NCBI GenBank assembly: GCA_020744225.1
Contig: JAGMWG010000002.1
Span: 1,364,001 to 1,428,000, forward strand
Length of the DNA: 64,000 bases
Reading direction: 5' to 3'
Source of the DNA: Paraphoma chrysanthemicola
Taxonomy: Eukaryota > Ascomycota > Dothideomycetes > Pleosporales > Phaeosphaeriaceae
Notes under the pieces: generated by a model
What the model was told of the DNA's origin: nothing
The model's input: the letters and a program-made list of their open reading frames with translations, nothing else
Database searches by the model: none
Position numbers and translations under genes: made by a program
Shown here: positions 1 through 12,506 of the stretch, piece after piece
Numbering within the stretch: the first letter of the stretch is position 1
How the letters are laid out: each line of letters begins with the position of its first letter

Positions 1-421
1 TAGTACAGGCACACAGGCGTATAAGCGTGCTGTCTACCAAATATCCGGTCACCGATGCAAACGGGCTGACCGGCTCTTTGAGCTGTGCACATAGGGCACA
101 AAGATGCGTTCTCGACCCCACTCGTCCGATCGACCCGACTAGCGTGTACCATCTGCATGACCTCATTGGCGTTCCTGATCTGTTCCCCACGTAAACACCA
201 CAGCTGAGCCACCGCTAATGAGTTCAAGGCCTAGATGCGGAGCTGAGATGGCGCGAAGATCGGTGCTGTGGCTGCATAAAATATGACGACGCCCCGCGGG
301 TACTTTCAGCTCGCTGCACCTGCGGCTCATTCACTGCCCTGACCTTTCACCAACGACAGATCGGATAGCGAGAGACATTGTGGCTTCGAGACAACTTCTT
401 TGATATCGATAATCATTCAAC
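1..421. other. intergenic, upstream of PLC-like gene
   Basis: No coding region is supported here. It is the likely promoter and 5' leader of the plus-strand gene at 422. An A/T-rich element (GCATAAAATA near 272) lies about 150 bases before the start codon and could serve as a TATA-like box, but this is weak. Confidence 0.4.
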
Positions 422-1831
422 ATGCCATCTAAAGGCGTCCTGTGCTTCACCTACCTTGCCGTTGACAATGTCGAAGTCGAATACACCGCCCCCAACCAAT
501 CCGTCAAACAATCATCTCAACACAACCACACAATCGACCATCTTGAAGTCGACAAAAAGAACCTTGGTACCTTCGACTTTAGTGGGCGCTTTGAATTTGT
601 CGTTCGCCGCGATGGCCGCGAGCTTTCCCGCCAGCATGTCGATGTCAACGCCATGACCGGCAAGCTCGGCGACGGGACTATGAACAACATGGACCAGACT
701 CCCAGTATCTTTGCCGAAGATGTGATTATTTCATACGGGTTTTATGATGCGGGACCAGGGCATGCAGGATTGCCGAAACAGCATCAGTGTTATGTGAGCG
801 TGACACCGAACTATGAGAATTGGATGCGCGATGTGATTCCGCAGGATGACGATAAATCGAACCGGCCGTTCAACCGCGTGGTCTTGCCATCCTCACACGA
901 TATCGGGATGAACAGCATGAACACTGCACTCGAGCTGCTCAAAAATGCAGGTACAGGCGTAATCAAAGAAGTCCTGGGCCGCGAGCTTCCCCACGTCTTG
1001 TCCATCTTCAACAAAGTTGGCGACGGCGCCGTAAACCGCATCGCACCAGATATCATCCGCGCGCTAGCCATCACACAGAAGGATTCCCTAGACACAATTC
1101 TCAAACTCGGCGCCAGGTACTTTGAATTCCGACCCGCCAAATGTCATCGCCAGATGCAGAGAGTCAGTCCCTTGGAAGACACATGGTATTTTCAGCACGG
1201 CGCCATTCCAGGCATGCTCTACAAGCAGTTCCTTGGCGATGTCGTGCAATTCCTTCAGGACCACGATCAGGAAATCATTGTTGTGCAAAACCGCTGGGAC
1301 GGCGTGCCAGGCGAGTGTCCGCGGCCCAACGACGACGAATTGCGCGACGTCCTGAACGACGTATTGCGGGACAAAGACTTGCAGGTCGGTGATGAAAATG
1401 ACATGATGAGCAAGAGTATTCGTGATTTGCGCAACGACAAGAAGAGATTGATTCTCCTGCAAAACGCACGCCAAGTCTCAAACTACGACGACGCAGCAAG
1501 CGCGACACTCACCGGCGACTCCATCGTCGATAAAATGAAGTCCATGTCCGAAAACCCTCCGCAGGGCCATCCCATTACGTTGTTGCAATGCCAGGCCACG
1601 GCGACGAATATCCGGGACGTGATTATTGCCAGTGTTGTGGACTCAGACGTAAGTACAAGTCCAATTCTCGCGACGAAGCCTGTGTGCGATGGAAAAGTGT
1701 TGCCGTTGTTGAAGGGAGATACGGGGAGGAATCTGACGAGGGATGATGGGGTTGTGGTTGTCATGAATGATTTCTTCGAGGGTGGAACTGCGGACGTGGC
1801 GATTAATATGTGCAGAGAAAGACTAGGGTAG
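422..1831 (+). CDS. PLC-like phosphodiesterase (TIM-barrel, PI-PLC X-like)
   Basis: Single-exon gene of 469 residues. The second half resembles the X-domain fold of phosphatidylinositol-specific phospholipase C-like phosphodiesterases: PSSHDIGM puts a candidate catalytic His at 159, ARYFEFRP at 231-238 follows the second strand, and FQHGAIPG gives a second candidate His at 259, followed by a helix and a strand ending EIIVVQNRWDG. The first 140 residues look like an added beta-sandwich. I see no signal peptide or membrane segment, so it is probably cytosolic, unlike many secreted fungal relatives. The substrate cannot be read from sequence; members of this superfamily cleave phosphodiester bonds, usually in phosphoinositides. 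No intron is needed. The next gene ends about 500 bases away on the other strand. Confidence 0.75.
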   Translation: MPSKGVLCFTYLAVDNVEVEYTAPNQSVKQSSQHNHTIDHLEVDKKNLGTFDFSGRFEFVVRRDGRELSRQHVDVNAMTGKLGDGTMNNMDQTPSIFAEDVIISYGFYDAGPGHAGLPKQHQCYVSVTPNYENWMRDVIPQDDDKSNRPFNRVVLPSSHDIGMNSMNTALELLKNAGTGVIKEVLGRELPHVLSIFNKVGDGAVNRIAPDIIRALAITQKDSLDTILKLGARYFEFRPAKCHRQMQRVSPLEDTWYFQHGAIPGMLYKQFLGDVVQFLQDHDQEIIVVQNRWDGVPGECPRPNDDELRDVLNDVLRDKDLQVGDENDMMSKSIRDLRNDKKRLILLQNARQVSNYDDAASATLTGDSIVDKMKSMSENPPQGHPITLLQCQATATNIRDVIIASVVDSDVSTSPILATKPVCDGKVLPLLKGDTGRNLTRDDGVVVVMNDFFEGGTADVAINMCRERLG

Positions 1832-2330
1832 ATGTGGTTTGAAATATGCGGGTGGGGGTTTAGATGTGCGCTGGAGCAAGGGGACCGGTTGTTTACTGCC
1901 TTTTGGTCTTGCTGGATTATGCCCACACAAAAAGTTCTGGAACAGTCAGTGTAAGGAAAGGGAATGAAGCGTATCGCGTGTACCCCTCTGGAGTAGAAAC
2001 TGCGGGCCTTTCGCGCCTTTCACACGCTGAGCAAGTGCTCTGCTCTCTGTTGGTCTCCTTCCCGCACGTGTATGCCGTCTTTACTCGTCCCCAGGATGTT
2101 TCCCCGCACCCTCATATAGCATGAGCTAGCGAACATGCCTGATGAGGAAGGAATAGGTGGTGGTGTGGATTTCGGTGCTGGAAAACGACTCCCGAAGATC
2201 CAACATCACTCGAGGGATCGACGAACAGGGGTTCACTAATCGACCTGACCGTCTATGTGACAGCAATTTTCAAGCAAAGATATGCAATCTTTTCGAAGAG
2301 CTTCAACGCTATTCATCTAGAAATTGTTAT
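1832..2330. other. intergenic between convergent genes
   Basis: This gap separates the 3' ends of the PLC-like gene and the GMC oxidoreductase gene. Only short unconvincing frames are present. I see nothing else in it. Confidence 0.5.
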
Positions 2331-4205
2331 TCACCACCTACCTAATCCCCTAATCACCTCCGCCGCCTTCTCCGCCATGACAATGAACGTTGCCTGCGGA
2401 TTGGCCGAAGGATTCCCATTAAAAATACTCGCATCCACAACATGCAGATTCTTCATCCCACACACAACTGTGCTTGTGTCCACAACAGTACCTTCGTCCT
2501 TACACTTCGCACCCATCTTTGCCGTACCGACCCAGTGATTGCTACTCGGTGGAGCCTGGGATCTCAAGTACTGCTCAAGCGTCACATCTGGTGGTGGATA
2601 GAAGACGAATGATCCAGGGTTGGTTTGAAGTATCGTAGCGTTGATGAGCGAGAGAAGGGCCGCTGAAGAGGTAAGTACCGCGTCGAAGTCATGTCCACCA
2701 GCGTCGTTGAAGTATGGCGACACAGCTGTCTGCGTCTTGAGGCTTGTAGGATCGAGCGATAGACGGCCGCGCGATGTGTGACCGAGGTTTAGATTCAGGG
2801 CGAAGACAACGTAACCTCCTGCATCAAGTGTTCAGTACTATGCTCAAACTGGCCTTGTGGATACTTACCGTCATCAGGTAGTAAGGCGTTGCGACCGCTC
2901 CCGGCGTCCCATTGAATTACTCGCTTACGACCATCTTTGCCTGTCACAGTGTCCCAGCTCACAGGACCGATCGACGCTTGCAGCTCTGCTAGTGGGCCGC
3001 TCCTCTTCTCCAAATACAATTTGATATCAGGATTATCTGCTGTGCTGTTCCAGAGACTGAGCCAGGGATAGACCTCAACATTTGGTACCCGGACACCAAG
3101 ATAGAAATTCGGTCCGTCGTCAAGATTGCGACCAGCTGGAAGGTTGAGCCATTCCTTCTTTGGCGGTAGCTTTGCTGCTTCCGTGGACGAATTTGCCAGG
3201 CGCTGCACCTCCTCCAATGGGCCAATGCCAGACCGCACTAGGATCTTGAATGTGTTGAAGACGCCGGCTGAAAGAATGACACGACCAGATCCTGGCGTCA
3301 CTTTGATAGTTCCAGTCAGTCCATCCGGTCCGGTGCTTTGAACCTCGACACCTGTTGCTGTGTCTCCTTTCCTCACCACACGATTCACAATCGTATTCAG
3401 CTGCAGTTGGAAGTTCTTCCTCTTACTCGCAGTAACTAGGTACGTCGCCATGGGCCCACCCTTCTCGCCATTCTGGAAAAAGAACTCCGTATACGACGTC
3501 GTTTGATCGCGATCTGTATCTTCATTTGCAGTAATGAAGCGAAACGAGTTTGGCGCCGACTTAGTTGTGAACGCATCAAGAACAATCTTGGTTCCATTAG
3601 TCAGATAAGACTTTCCGTTCTTGCTGGGCGTATCCGTCCACGGAAGTCGTTCGAGCGTTTTGCGTATTGCGGAGGACATATCCTTGTACCTGAAACCAGG
3701 TGGCTGGTTCCAATCGAAGTCATTCGGTACAGGCTATCATCTATCAGTACTTTCACGCATCTATTTCAGTACTAGCGAACCAATGACTCACAAGATAAAA
3801 TTGGCCAGCATTTATCGCCATTCCACCGCCCAGCAAACACCCCGCCGGACTAGGTGTATCATCGCACCATATTCCCGTGTTGTCAAAAGTCGGCTCCCAG
3901 ACTAATTGTGCGAGACCCGGGACATCGAAACGCGTCAAATTCGTGCCTTGGAGCCATGATGGCTGCCATGTTCCGCCCCAGCGACCGCTACTGGCCCACC
4001 CGCGCTCGAGCAAGAGGACGGATTTTCCGGTCTCAGACAGCCGGTCGGCGAGAGGGATGCCAGATGCGCCGCTACCGACGATGATGTAGTCCCATGTTTT
4101 GTCGAGAGGAGATGGTGCTGCGAGGATGACTGTGTGGTATTAGTTGGATGCAAAGTGGCTGGGAGAATGGGACTGACGCGGTGCGAAGAGAAGAAGATAT
4201 TTCAT
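2331..4205 (-). CDS. secreted GMC flavoprotein, cellobiose-dehydrogenase-type (AA3_1-like), without cytochrome domain
   Basis: Four exons (4205-4178, 4129-3792, 3733-2869, 2818-2331) give 572 residues. Exon 1 plus the start of exon 2 encode a signal peptide (MKYLLLFAPLILAAPSP). FAD binding follows at once: DYIIVGSGASGIPLADRL and the acidic strand end LLLERG. The second GMC signature is present in modified form (GCLLGGGMAINAG). Near the C-terminus, SNHWVGTAKMG carries the catalytic His and GNPSANPQATF the paired Asn; NHWVG and VVDASIF are typical of the flavodehydrogenase of cellobiose dehydrogenase. The N-terminal haem b cytochrome domain and any cellulose-binding module are absent, so it probably oxidises a sugar or oligosaccharide outside the cell using quinones or oxygen. 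A TATATA element lies about 55 bases upstream of the start. The family is clear; the substrate is inferred. Confidence 0.85.
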
Positions 4206-5155
4206 TTTGACCTGTGCCCGACAATTTCCTACTCCATGCAAGACGACAAAGTCATCACATTATATACTCGAGTACACTCCTACTATCACCCTCAGGAAAA
4301 TGTTGTGTAAACGGCTACTTCGTCACGTCGCTTATGCATGTCAGCCTCCACACAAACTCAGGTCCCCATTCCATTGGCGTATCCCCAACTTCTAGAAAAC
4401 GCTTCAAGGCACGTCGTGCCTAGTCGCCGGTAGGATCCGTGGCTGTAATCGGGGCCGGGGTAATTAGTCGCTTTTATCCGGGGCATGCTTTTGTACGTGT
4501 ACCACGAGTTCACCCTGCGGTTGGGAAGCGAACACGAGGCTGATCGCAAGGCTGTTGTCACCAGATTCTTAAACGCTTGGAATTTTGGCGTATCGAGCTT
4601 CCTTTGGAGTGCGAACATACAAATAGCAGATGTGTTCTTTTGGAGCTACGGCTCACACGCACAAATTCAGTAATGGCAGAGTCTCTCAGGCCCTCGTTCT
4701 GCGCGGAAATATGGCGTTTTTGCGGCGACAAGCCATAGTTCATAACGGCAATTTCTTTGATGTTTTATCCAAGTCAAAAGACTGTGGTTGAAAAGGAGAT
4801 GAGAGAACTAGCTGTGATTTTCAATCACCCAGGAACACACATGGTTCCATAAACATGGTGCTTTTGGACAAGAATTTTTTGATTGCGACTTGAACGGAGG
4901 GAGACTTGGAAGGCGTCTCAGATTCAATACCATCGCCAAGATCGAGTAACATGCGTGATGAGCGGTCAAGTTTGTTGTCCAAACGGAGCATCGATTAGAT
5001 GAACATGCAACAGGGAGACTTTGAGAACACTTCAAGATTGAACATTTTCATTCTGGTGAGCATTGAGATTGCTCGTATTATAGCGACTATCCTAATCGCT
5101 CACGCGCAATGCAGCCAGCGGATCATAAAGGTAATTGAGCCGATCGTGGTACACT
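4206..5155. other. intergenic, 950 bases
   Basis: This holds the promoter of the GMC gene at its left end (TATATA near 4261) and the 3' flank of the MFS transporter at its right. No coding region is supported. Confidence 0.45.
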
Positions 5156-7173
5156 TCAAGAAATCTGTACAGCGACACGGTTGGTCTGGTACTTCTTGGT
5201 GCTTGGAAGCAGGACTGTGCAAATGATGGCCATGGTGCCAAACGCAATGGAGGTGAACTGTTTTGTATTAGCAGAATATTCGTTCACTTATGCATATATT
5301 TCACTTACCCAGACATATTTCAAGCTCTCGCTAAATGCCCACTGCGTGCCCTTGGTGGCCCCAGCAATGACCGCAGGGGTCATACCAGCAATAGGAGTTG
5401 TGGCCAGCTTTTCAGGCGCTGTCAAGAACAGTGTCACGAACTGCGTTGCCGACGAGAGAGGCAAGCCAGCCTTGATCGCATACTCTGCCACGAACTTGGG
5501 TAGATTGGTCTCGAGCTTCGTGGCGAAGATATTGTAGTAAATGGAGTACCCGATAGAGCCGCCAACAGTTCGGATTGATAGTGACATGGCAGCAGCAGTA
5601 GTGATAAGCGCATCAGGACACACCAGCATGGCAACCGTGGCGGCAGGGACCAGCACACCGCCAACGCCAAAGCCGGCAATCGATCCGAGTGCGAGGACGA
5701 GGCTCTCGTTCTCAGGTGTCATAACGGCGAGAGCCCCAGCGAAACCTGTCATGATCATCACAGCCAGGAGTAGGACCTCGCGTGTATGGCCTGGGAACTG
5801 GGACAGGGCTGCATTGAAGCTGATGGCGCCTATTGCTGTGGTAAAACCGGGAGCGAGACCACGGAGGCCAATTCTGATCGGATCTGGGTCGTATACATTG
5901 GTGAATGTGACGGGAAAGAAATTGAGAATCTAGTACAGATTAGCATAACTTCTGTTATCAATAGATCGGGGCCCATACCGAGAAGAAGTTCATGCCAGCA
6001 GCAAATGCGACGACATATGCGAGACCAACGATGCGCTGGCCCTTGAAGAGTTCACCAGGCACCATGGGGTGTCTCGCGAACTTGGCCTCGTAAATAACCC
6101 ATGCAGCGATCAGAGCAAGACCGACAAGCATTGTGCCGAGAACATAGCCAGATTTCCATGGGTGAGTGTAGCCACCAGATTGAAGGGAGACGAGGCTAGA
6201 AATCGTTAGCAAGGCCAACCTGCGGAGCTAAGGTATCGTACAAAAGAGTCAATCCCGTGATTGAAAGAACACCGCCGATGTAGTCGATGCGTTTGAGAAT
6301 GGCCATGCGTGAGAAACCCTCAGCGCGAGTGTGGTTATGCGGGAAATATGTGAAGAGCAAGCCAAGACCGACCACTCCGTTGTACATCAAGGCGACCCAC
6401 GGTCCCCATCGCCATCCTACGGTGAGAGAACGGTGAGACCATAATTCCACGTAGAGTAGATATGGGCAAAAGGGCAGCACAAAAGCAGTGACCAGTGCAA
6501 GAGAGTAGCCACGATACTTCACAGGTACAATCTCAGCGAGACTATCAAGGTCAGTGAGCTTCCATCAGAAGTGCATCGATTGACTAACCCAGCGAGCCCA
6601 GTGAGTTCACCGATTGCGGCGCCAACACCAGAGATTGCCATACCAGCGAGGAGCTGCGCAAAGCTATGGCCAGATGCAACGAGAGCACAGCCGATGCAGA
6701 TACAAAGCGAGCCGAAAAGGGCAATGTAGCGCTTTCCAAACAGATCCTGGAGGTAGCCGGCATATGGACATGCTGCAGCGATGGCGAGAATGTTGGCCGT
6801 CGGTAGCCAAGCAGATCCACGAGCGAGGCCAAGATCCTCCTCGATGAAGCCAAGTGAACCACCAGTGAAGTATAGAATGACTTGCGAGCCTGATAGTCGT
6901 CAGAGTGGTTGCTGCAAAGGAAGCAGGATTGGACTTACCGGTATATAGAGCAGCAAGAAAGACGGCCGCAAACATACTCCGAGTATTCCAAACAACCTTG
7001 CCATCAGAATCATCTCCTTTGACCGCGGCAGAATTGGTCATATCGATACCCTCCAGGGTGCGCTCTTTTTGAAGCTCATGCGACGACTCCGTCGGGGAAT
7101 CGTGTTTGTGTTCGACATAGCGGACCTCTTGCTTCTCGTCTGCGTAGTCGGTGGTGGTAGTATGTGTAGCCAT
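5156..7173 (-). CDS. MFS transporter, TRI12-like (14-helix efflux family)
   Basis: Six exons (7173-6939, 6889-6589, 6541-6242, 6195-5979, 5929-5309, 5257-5156) join in frame to 591 residues. About 70 hydrophilic residues (MATHTTTTDYADEK..) precede the first helix (SMFAAVFLAALYTG). The helix 2-4 region contains GSAWLPTANILAIAAACP and DLFGKRYIALFGS, the usual MFS loop 2-3 position. The mid-part GWRWGPWVALMYNGVVGLG and YFPHNHTRAEG resembles the fungal trichothecene-efflux (TRI12) family, which also includes siderophore and toxin exporters. The last exon adds one helix and a short tail. No biosynthetic partner is adjacent, so the cargo is unknown. It is separate from the siderophore cluster 40 kb away. 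Confidence 0.82.
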
Positions 7174-8865
7174 GATGAACCAACGTGCGCTCGAAGTCTC
7201 AGACCTCGATCGTAGATGTTGCAAAGAGCACAGCACTTGCAGTTCGTTTTTTGCATGGGGCCTCCAGGCATGCTATATCATTGCGATACGTACCAAGAGT
7301 AATGCGCAAACCGGGCAGCGTACTCCTGGTGATCTAGATCCCCCACATTTCGTGCTGTACAGGGCTACAGCACGCGCTTGACATGGGATGCCGAGACGCG
7401 ACCCACCCATTCGGGAGGAGAATCCGGGGTAGCGTTTCCGAAAGTGCGGGGAAACAATAGCGCATCGTGGGTTTATGGTCTGGCTGGCTTTGAGTCGATT
7501 GGTTGCTTGTGAGTGTGATGACTCGATTGTGTCGACGCAGTCGAACAACACCCTTGGGCTCTGGCACTCTTCGGTAACTATAGCAAAACGCCCCACAGAA
7601 TGTAGTTGAGACTGCATAAAACTCCGACGGGGTCCACCGCCATGGCGCTGGGGATTGCCTGTGGCTTGATGGTGTCGGCGAGGATACGCGACGAGTGCAA
7701 GTTGCCAGAGCAGCACGTTGGTGTTGCAATCTTTGCTTGATCCAGGGGCTCGTCCTAAGCATTCAAGGAGAGGGCGATGGTACAATACCGCACATGACTG
7801 CCGCAACGTTTCATTGTTGCGTTGGGCTGGTTGTGGATGCGCTTTCTGTTCGCAAGAAGGAATCGCGCTACGCCCTAGACAACCGCCACCCCCGCGATAC
7901 CGACTACCCCCGCAACAGCATCTGTCTTGGCCAGACCAACCACGCCTGGAGCGCGGTAGGCAATGTCTCGATTGTGATCCGTGGTTTTGGAAATCTCTAA
8001 GGCGGTCATTTCACTTCGATCGGTCGGGTCTACCACGTGGCTAGTGCGAAGTCAGGACATTGTTAGGTCATGTGTCTTCTGTGGAATGTACGTTGTGTAA
8101 CAACTTTTGGTGCTGTCGAGCAAATAATTTACCAACTACTCATGCTCCTCAGCTGTCCGGACGATGATTGTTCACCAAATTTCGATGCAATCGAGGTTTC
8201 TACCGAGGTCCGCCGGCTTTGGGCTCAGTATTTGAAGGCCTTCTTTACGTGTCGTCTTACATGTATCATCTCGATATAGGCAACGACATTAGGCCTTTGT
8301 GGCATAGCCTGTTTGATGCTTGTCATGGTTGGAGATTCATTTCCGATGGTGTCACGCTACGTTAATGCCCTCCTGATGCGGGTTCAGCTTGGCAGGTCTC
8401 GCGTCCCAATATTTGGCTTGACACGGGCGGCTTAAAAGCTTGCCGGCAATTTTCGGCGGCAAATGACTAGTGTCCATACAGTGATGAAAGGGTTTGTGGT
8501 GACAATGACGACCGAACAGCGAGATTCGTACAGACGACAGTAAAATGAATGCTAGCACGTAAGGCTAGATTGCGATTGAGTAGATTGAAGCATTCCGATC
8601 GTGCAAACATCGAATGGTACTGGTCGGAAAGGAGCACCGCACATAGATGCCCAATCAGTTGTCTGAGACCATAGCCATGGTGGACAGCTGCAAACACGGT
8701 CGACAATGGAAACTGTAGAGGCCGTGCTTGGTACAGAATTCAGACCAACCAGGCAACGACTTGCTACGTTCTAGGCGCTTCCCAGATGAGCGCTATTGAG
8801 TACTGGGCCAATGCCGGGAATCCCAAGGACCTGGTGAGCTGGACTGCGGCGAGATGCAAGGTTGA
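7174..8865. other. intergenic, 1.7 kb, no supported gene
   Basis: Frames here are short, overlap each other on both strands and show no recognisable domain or splice pattern. The left end is the promoter side of the MFS gene. I found no transposon ends or tandem repeats by eye. Confidence 0.45.
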
Positions 8866-10218
8866 TCATCGCTTCTCGCCCTCTTCAGCGATCAGGGCCT
8901 CGACGTCGCGTTCCATGAGCCAATTGCGAACGCTCTCCATGACCTTGTCGAGCGTCTGGCCGCCCTCCATAACATCGTCCAGGTCATGCACCGTGGTCCC
9001 ACTCCTATGGTCGGTCACTCGTTGCTGACCCCAATTGTAAGTGCGCACTTTGTCTCCGCGGCCCATTTTCGCCACGCCCACGACACTCCGCCGTAGATTA
9101 ACCATCTCTTCCTCTCGCTTTTCTCTCCTTAGTTGGGCAATGCGCGAGCGCAGGAGCGACCACGCCGCCTCCTTGTTCTTGTGCTGGGACCTGGAATCTT
9201 GCATTGCCACGACAGTGTTTGTAGGCACGTGGGTGAGTCGCACTGCAGACTCGGTCTTGTTTACGTGTTGGCCGCCCGCGCCGCTCGCCCTCATGACTTC
9301 AACCTTGACCTCTTTCTGGTCAATGTAATAGTCGCTCTCAGGATTGTCAAAGTCCTCTTCTGCTGCTGAGTTCTGTTGGAGACTGGGCAAAACATGTACT
9401 GATGCTGCGCTAGTGTGCGTGCGGCCTTTAGTTTCTGTTGCAGGTACACGCTGCACACGGTGTACGCCAGCCTCGCAACGAAAAACTCCATACGCGCCGT
9501 CATTTTCTACCTCAATGATCGCTTCGGAAAGTGGTAATCCAGCTTCTGTTGTGCCATTGACGTTTTCATACTTTAATAGATTTGTCCGGAAGCCCGTGCG
9601 GTTGCAATAGCCCAGGTACATGCGGAATAGATCGCCGGCGAATATGGCGGCCTCGGATCCACCAGCACCAGGGCGTATCTCAAGAAGGCACGGTAGATGC
9701 GCAAAGGGGTGAACAGGCACTAGGGATGTGATCAAACTTTGCGATGCGTTTGCGAGCTGTGTTCGTGAGTCTCCAAGATCATCTGCCGCAAGAGAACGGA
9801 GTTCTGCGTCGGTGGAAGGGTCGTGTATTAAAGAAGTAAGCTCTGCCACTGACTAAGACATTATTAGCAATCGGACTTCATGGTGACAAGACCTGGGTGC
9901 CCACCTCATTCACCTTGTCCCATTCGCCCAATGCATTCACTATGGGACCATAAGCGCCTAATTGCTTCGCTACTCGTGTGTCGAAGCCACTGGAGAGCTT
10001 CTCGCTCAGCTGCTTGTGCTCAAGAGCAACATTGCGAGCTCGGGTAAGGAGCGCTGGTGGTATAGACTCGGCCGCTGGATCCATAATCAGCCCTTCTGTC
10101 AGCCAGAGCTCTACCACAAGCTATACTTACTGGTAGACTGGAAGCGAATCTGCCGTCTACATAGCGGCCTCGCAATACGTGAAAGACAATTGCGGCATAC
10201 CCAAGGCGTTGTGAACAT
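8866..10218 (-). CDS. MRF1: mitochondrial peptide chain release factor 1
   Basis: Three exons (10218-10131, 10095-9905, 9852-8866) give 421 residues. It catalyses release of finished proteins at UAA/UAG codons on mitochondrial ribosomes. The codon-recognition PxT motif appears in RVPATETKGRTHTSA, and the peptidyl-hydrolysis GGQ motif in ASGAGGQHVNKTESAVR, followed by the typical SRSQHKNKEAAW. The first exon encodes an Arg-rich, Cys-containing leader (MFTTPWVCRNCLSRIARP), consistent with a mitochondrial targeting peptide. Length and motif order match class I release factors, and yeast MRF1 is the functional namesake. It is divergently transcribed from the gamma-glutamyltranspeptidase-like gene, with 402 bases shared between them. 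Confident call. Confidence 0.93.
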
Positions 10219-10620
10219 AGCAACGGTGAAAGAAGTGCGATGATAACGCTCCGACGCGTTTCCGAAAATTCCGCAAGCGCGGTTCAACACGTTGCACGTG
10301 ATCACGACGCCTCGTATGTTTAAGCATGTCTCCATCTGCCTATCTACACACACTGCCGTGTTTCATCACCTTCCTAATGCATCGCACTCTGCTTTGTATG
10401 GCTACGTCATGCACGCCATTACGTTCGCGAGCCAAAGAGCGAAATCGGCATTGCGAACGGCAGCGCCCATCTCCGGGGATAGCCGTTTGTCATTGGTCAT
10501 GAAGGACAATGTTCATACCCCTCAGACTGCATGAGGTTTCTTGCGCGCTCGAAGACTCATGACACCTCCACGACGAAGCAAGAGAACAAAGATTAACCAC
10601 GAGACAAGCTCACCACTGAA
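10219..10620. promoter_or_regulatory. divergent promoter region, MRF1 and GGT-like genes
   Basis: These 402 bases separate two head-to-head start codons and must hold both promoters. I could not identify a specific factor site. Confidence 0.4.
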
Positions 10621-12506
10621 ATGAGCTCCAACGTATACCCCCACCCTGAGCCGCAGTTCGTACATTTCGCCAGTCGGCGATCTGTGGTGCACAGCACGAA
10701 AGGCATTGTCTCATGTACACAACCTCTCGCAGCTGCAGCCGGAATTGAGATTCTGAGAAGAGGGGGAAATGCGGCAGTATGACGTAATCCAAAACAAGCT
10801 CGATGCGATACTAACGATGGACAGGATGCAGCAGTAGCAGTAGCTGCAGCTATCAATGTCACCGAACCTGGCTCAACCGGGATTGGTGGTGACATGTTTT
10901 GTCTCTACTATGATGCCAAGACGAAGAAAGTGTCAGCTCTGAATGGATCAGGCAGATCTGGCGGCGAGGTTACTCTAGAAAAGATCAGAAAGAACCTCAA
11001 GATTGCGGACGGTCAGCAAGGTCAGATCCCTATGTTGAGCGTACATGCAGCTACTGTCCCTGGCGCAGCTGCTGGCTGGGTTGACACGGTGGAGCGATTT
11101 GGAAGCGGCAAAGTGAGCATGGAGGAGGTACTGGGTCCAGCCATTGATCTGGCTGCCAACGGCTTTCCAGTCTCGGAGCTTTCTGCTACATTCGTAAGTC
11201 TTAGATTTATGGAAGATGTACTCATCGATCTAACCTCGTGTAGTGGGCAGCGAGTGAGTCGCAACTCAAGAAAGCCTCGCCAAACGGTCACGAGATGCTC
11301 AAGAAAGACACGGCAGCGAAAGATGGGTACAGGGCGCCCAAGGCCGGCGAAATTCTAAAGAATCCGACCATGGCCAATACGTTCAAACTTCTTGCCAAGC
11401 ATGGCAAGAAAGGATTTTACGAAGGCGAAGTCGCCGAGCAGATTGTAAAGGTCGTTTCAGATCTTGGCGGCTACTTGACGCTGGACGATCTCAAGCATCA
11501 TGCAGAAACCGGGTCTGAGCCCGTGGATCCCATTTCACTGAAGTACACCGGTCAAGGCGTCGGTGAGAATACTGACGGGGGCATCGAGCTATGGGAGCAT
11601 CCGCCTAATGGTCAAGGTATCGTTGCCTTAATGGCTCTTGGTATAATCCAGGAGCTAGAAAAGCAAGGCAAGATTTCCAAGTGGAGCCACAAAGACCACA
11701 ACACGAGCGCCCATCTCCACGCTCTCATCGAATCTCTGCGCATCGCCTTCTCAGACGCACATTGGTTTGTCACCGATCCCAACGTCGTCAAAGTTCCCTC
11801 TGCCGAACTCATCTCCGAGAAATACCTCGCCGAGCGTGCAAAGCTCTTCGACCCGAAGAAGGCTGTCTCAGCACCCGTTCACGGCTCACCCGCGCACCTA
11901 CAAAGCGACACAGTATACTTTTGCTGCTCCGACTCCGATGGCAATGCCATCTCCTTCATCAACAGCAACTACGGCGGCTTTGGCACAGGAATCGTGCCTA
12001 AAGGCTGCGGATTCTCACTCCAGAACCGCGGAGCAAATTTCAGCCTCGACAAGGACCATCCAAATGTTCTTGCGCCCAGGAAGCGTCCATACCATACCAT
12101 TATCCCCGGTCTGACGACCTACATCAATGACGGAACTCTGCATTCCGTGTACGGTGTCATGGGTGGATTCATGCAGCCACAAGGTCACGTTCAGGTTTTA
12201 CTCAATCAGGAAGTTTTCAAGCTCAATCCGCAAGCTGCGCTTGATTCGCCACGATTCTGTATTGGTGCCGGTATGCCGAGCGCGGACGGCAAGATGACTG
12301 ATGCGACGATCTACCTCGAAGAAGGTATCGACTCGAAGGTCGTTGAAGAACTTCGCGCCTTGGGACACAGTGTGCAACAACTCGATGGTTATGGTCGTGG
12401 GATGTTTGGACGAGGTCAGATTATTAGACGGCACGTGGATGATGGCGTATTAGTATGGAGCGGTGGCAGCGACTTGAGGGGTGATGGTGCTGCTGTACCT
12501 TTGTGA
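10621..12506 (+). CDS. gamma-glutamyltranspeptidase-like N-terminal nucleophile hydrolase (YwrD-like)
   Basis: Three exons (10621-10776, 10825-11193, 11244-12506) give 595 residues. The N-terminal half carries the GGT hallmarks [20 protein letters not shown] and [10 protein letters not shown]. The autocatalytic cleavage site is in LQSDTVYF, where Thr398 would become the nucleophile of the small subunit. [10 protein letters not shown] and [14 protein letters not shown] follow as in the family. Unlike glutathione-degrading GGTs of the vacuole or cell surface, there is no signal peptide or N-terminal membrane anchor, and the sequence reads more like the bacterial YwrD branch. A cytosolic amide hydrolase is therefore likely; its true substrate is uncertain. 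Introns have good branch sites (GATACTAACG in the first). Confidence 0.87.
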
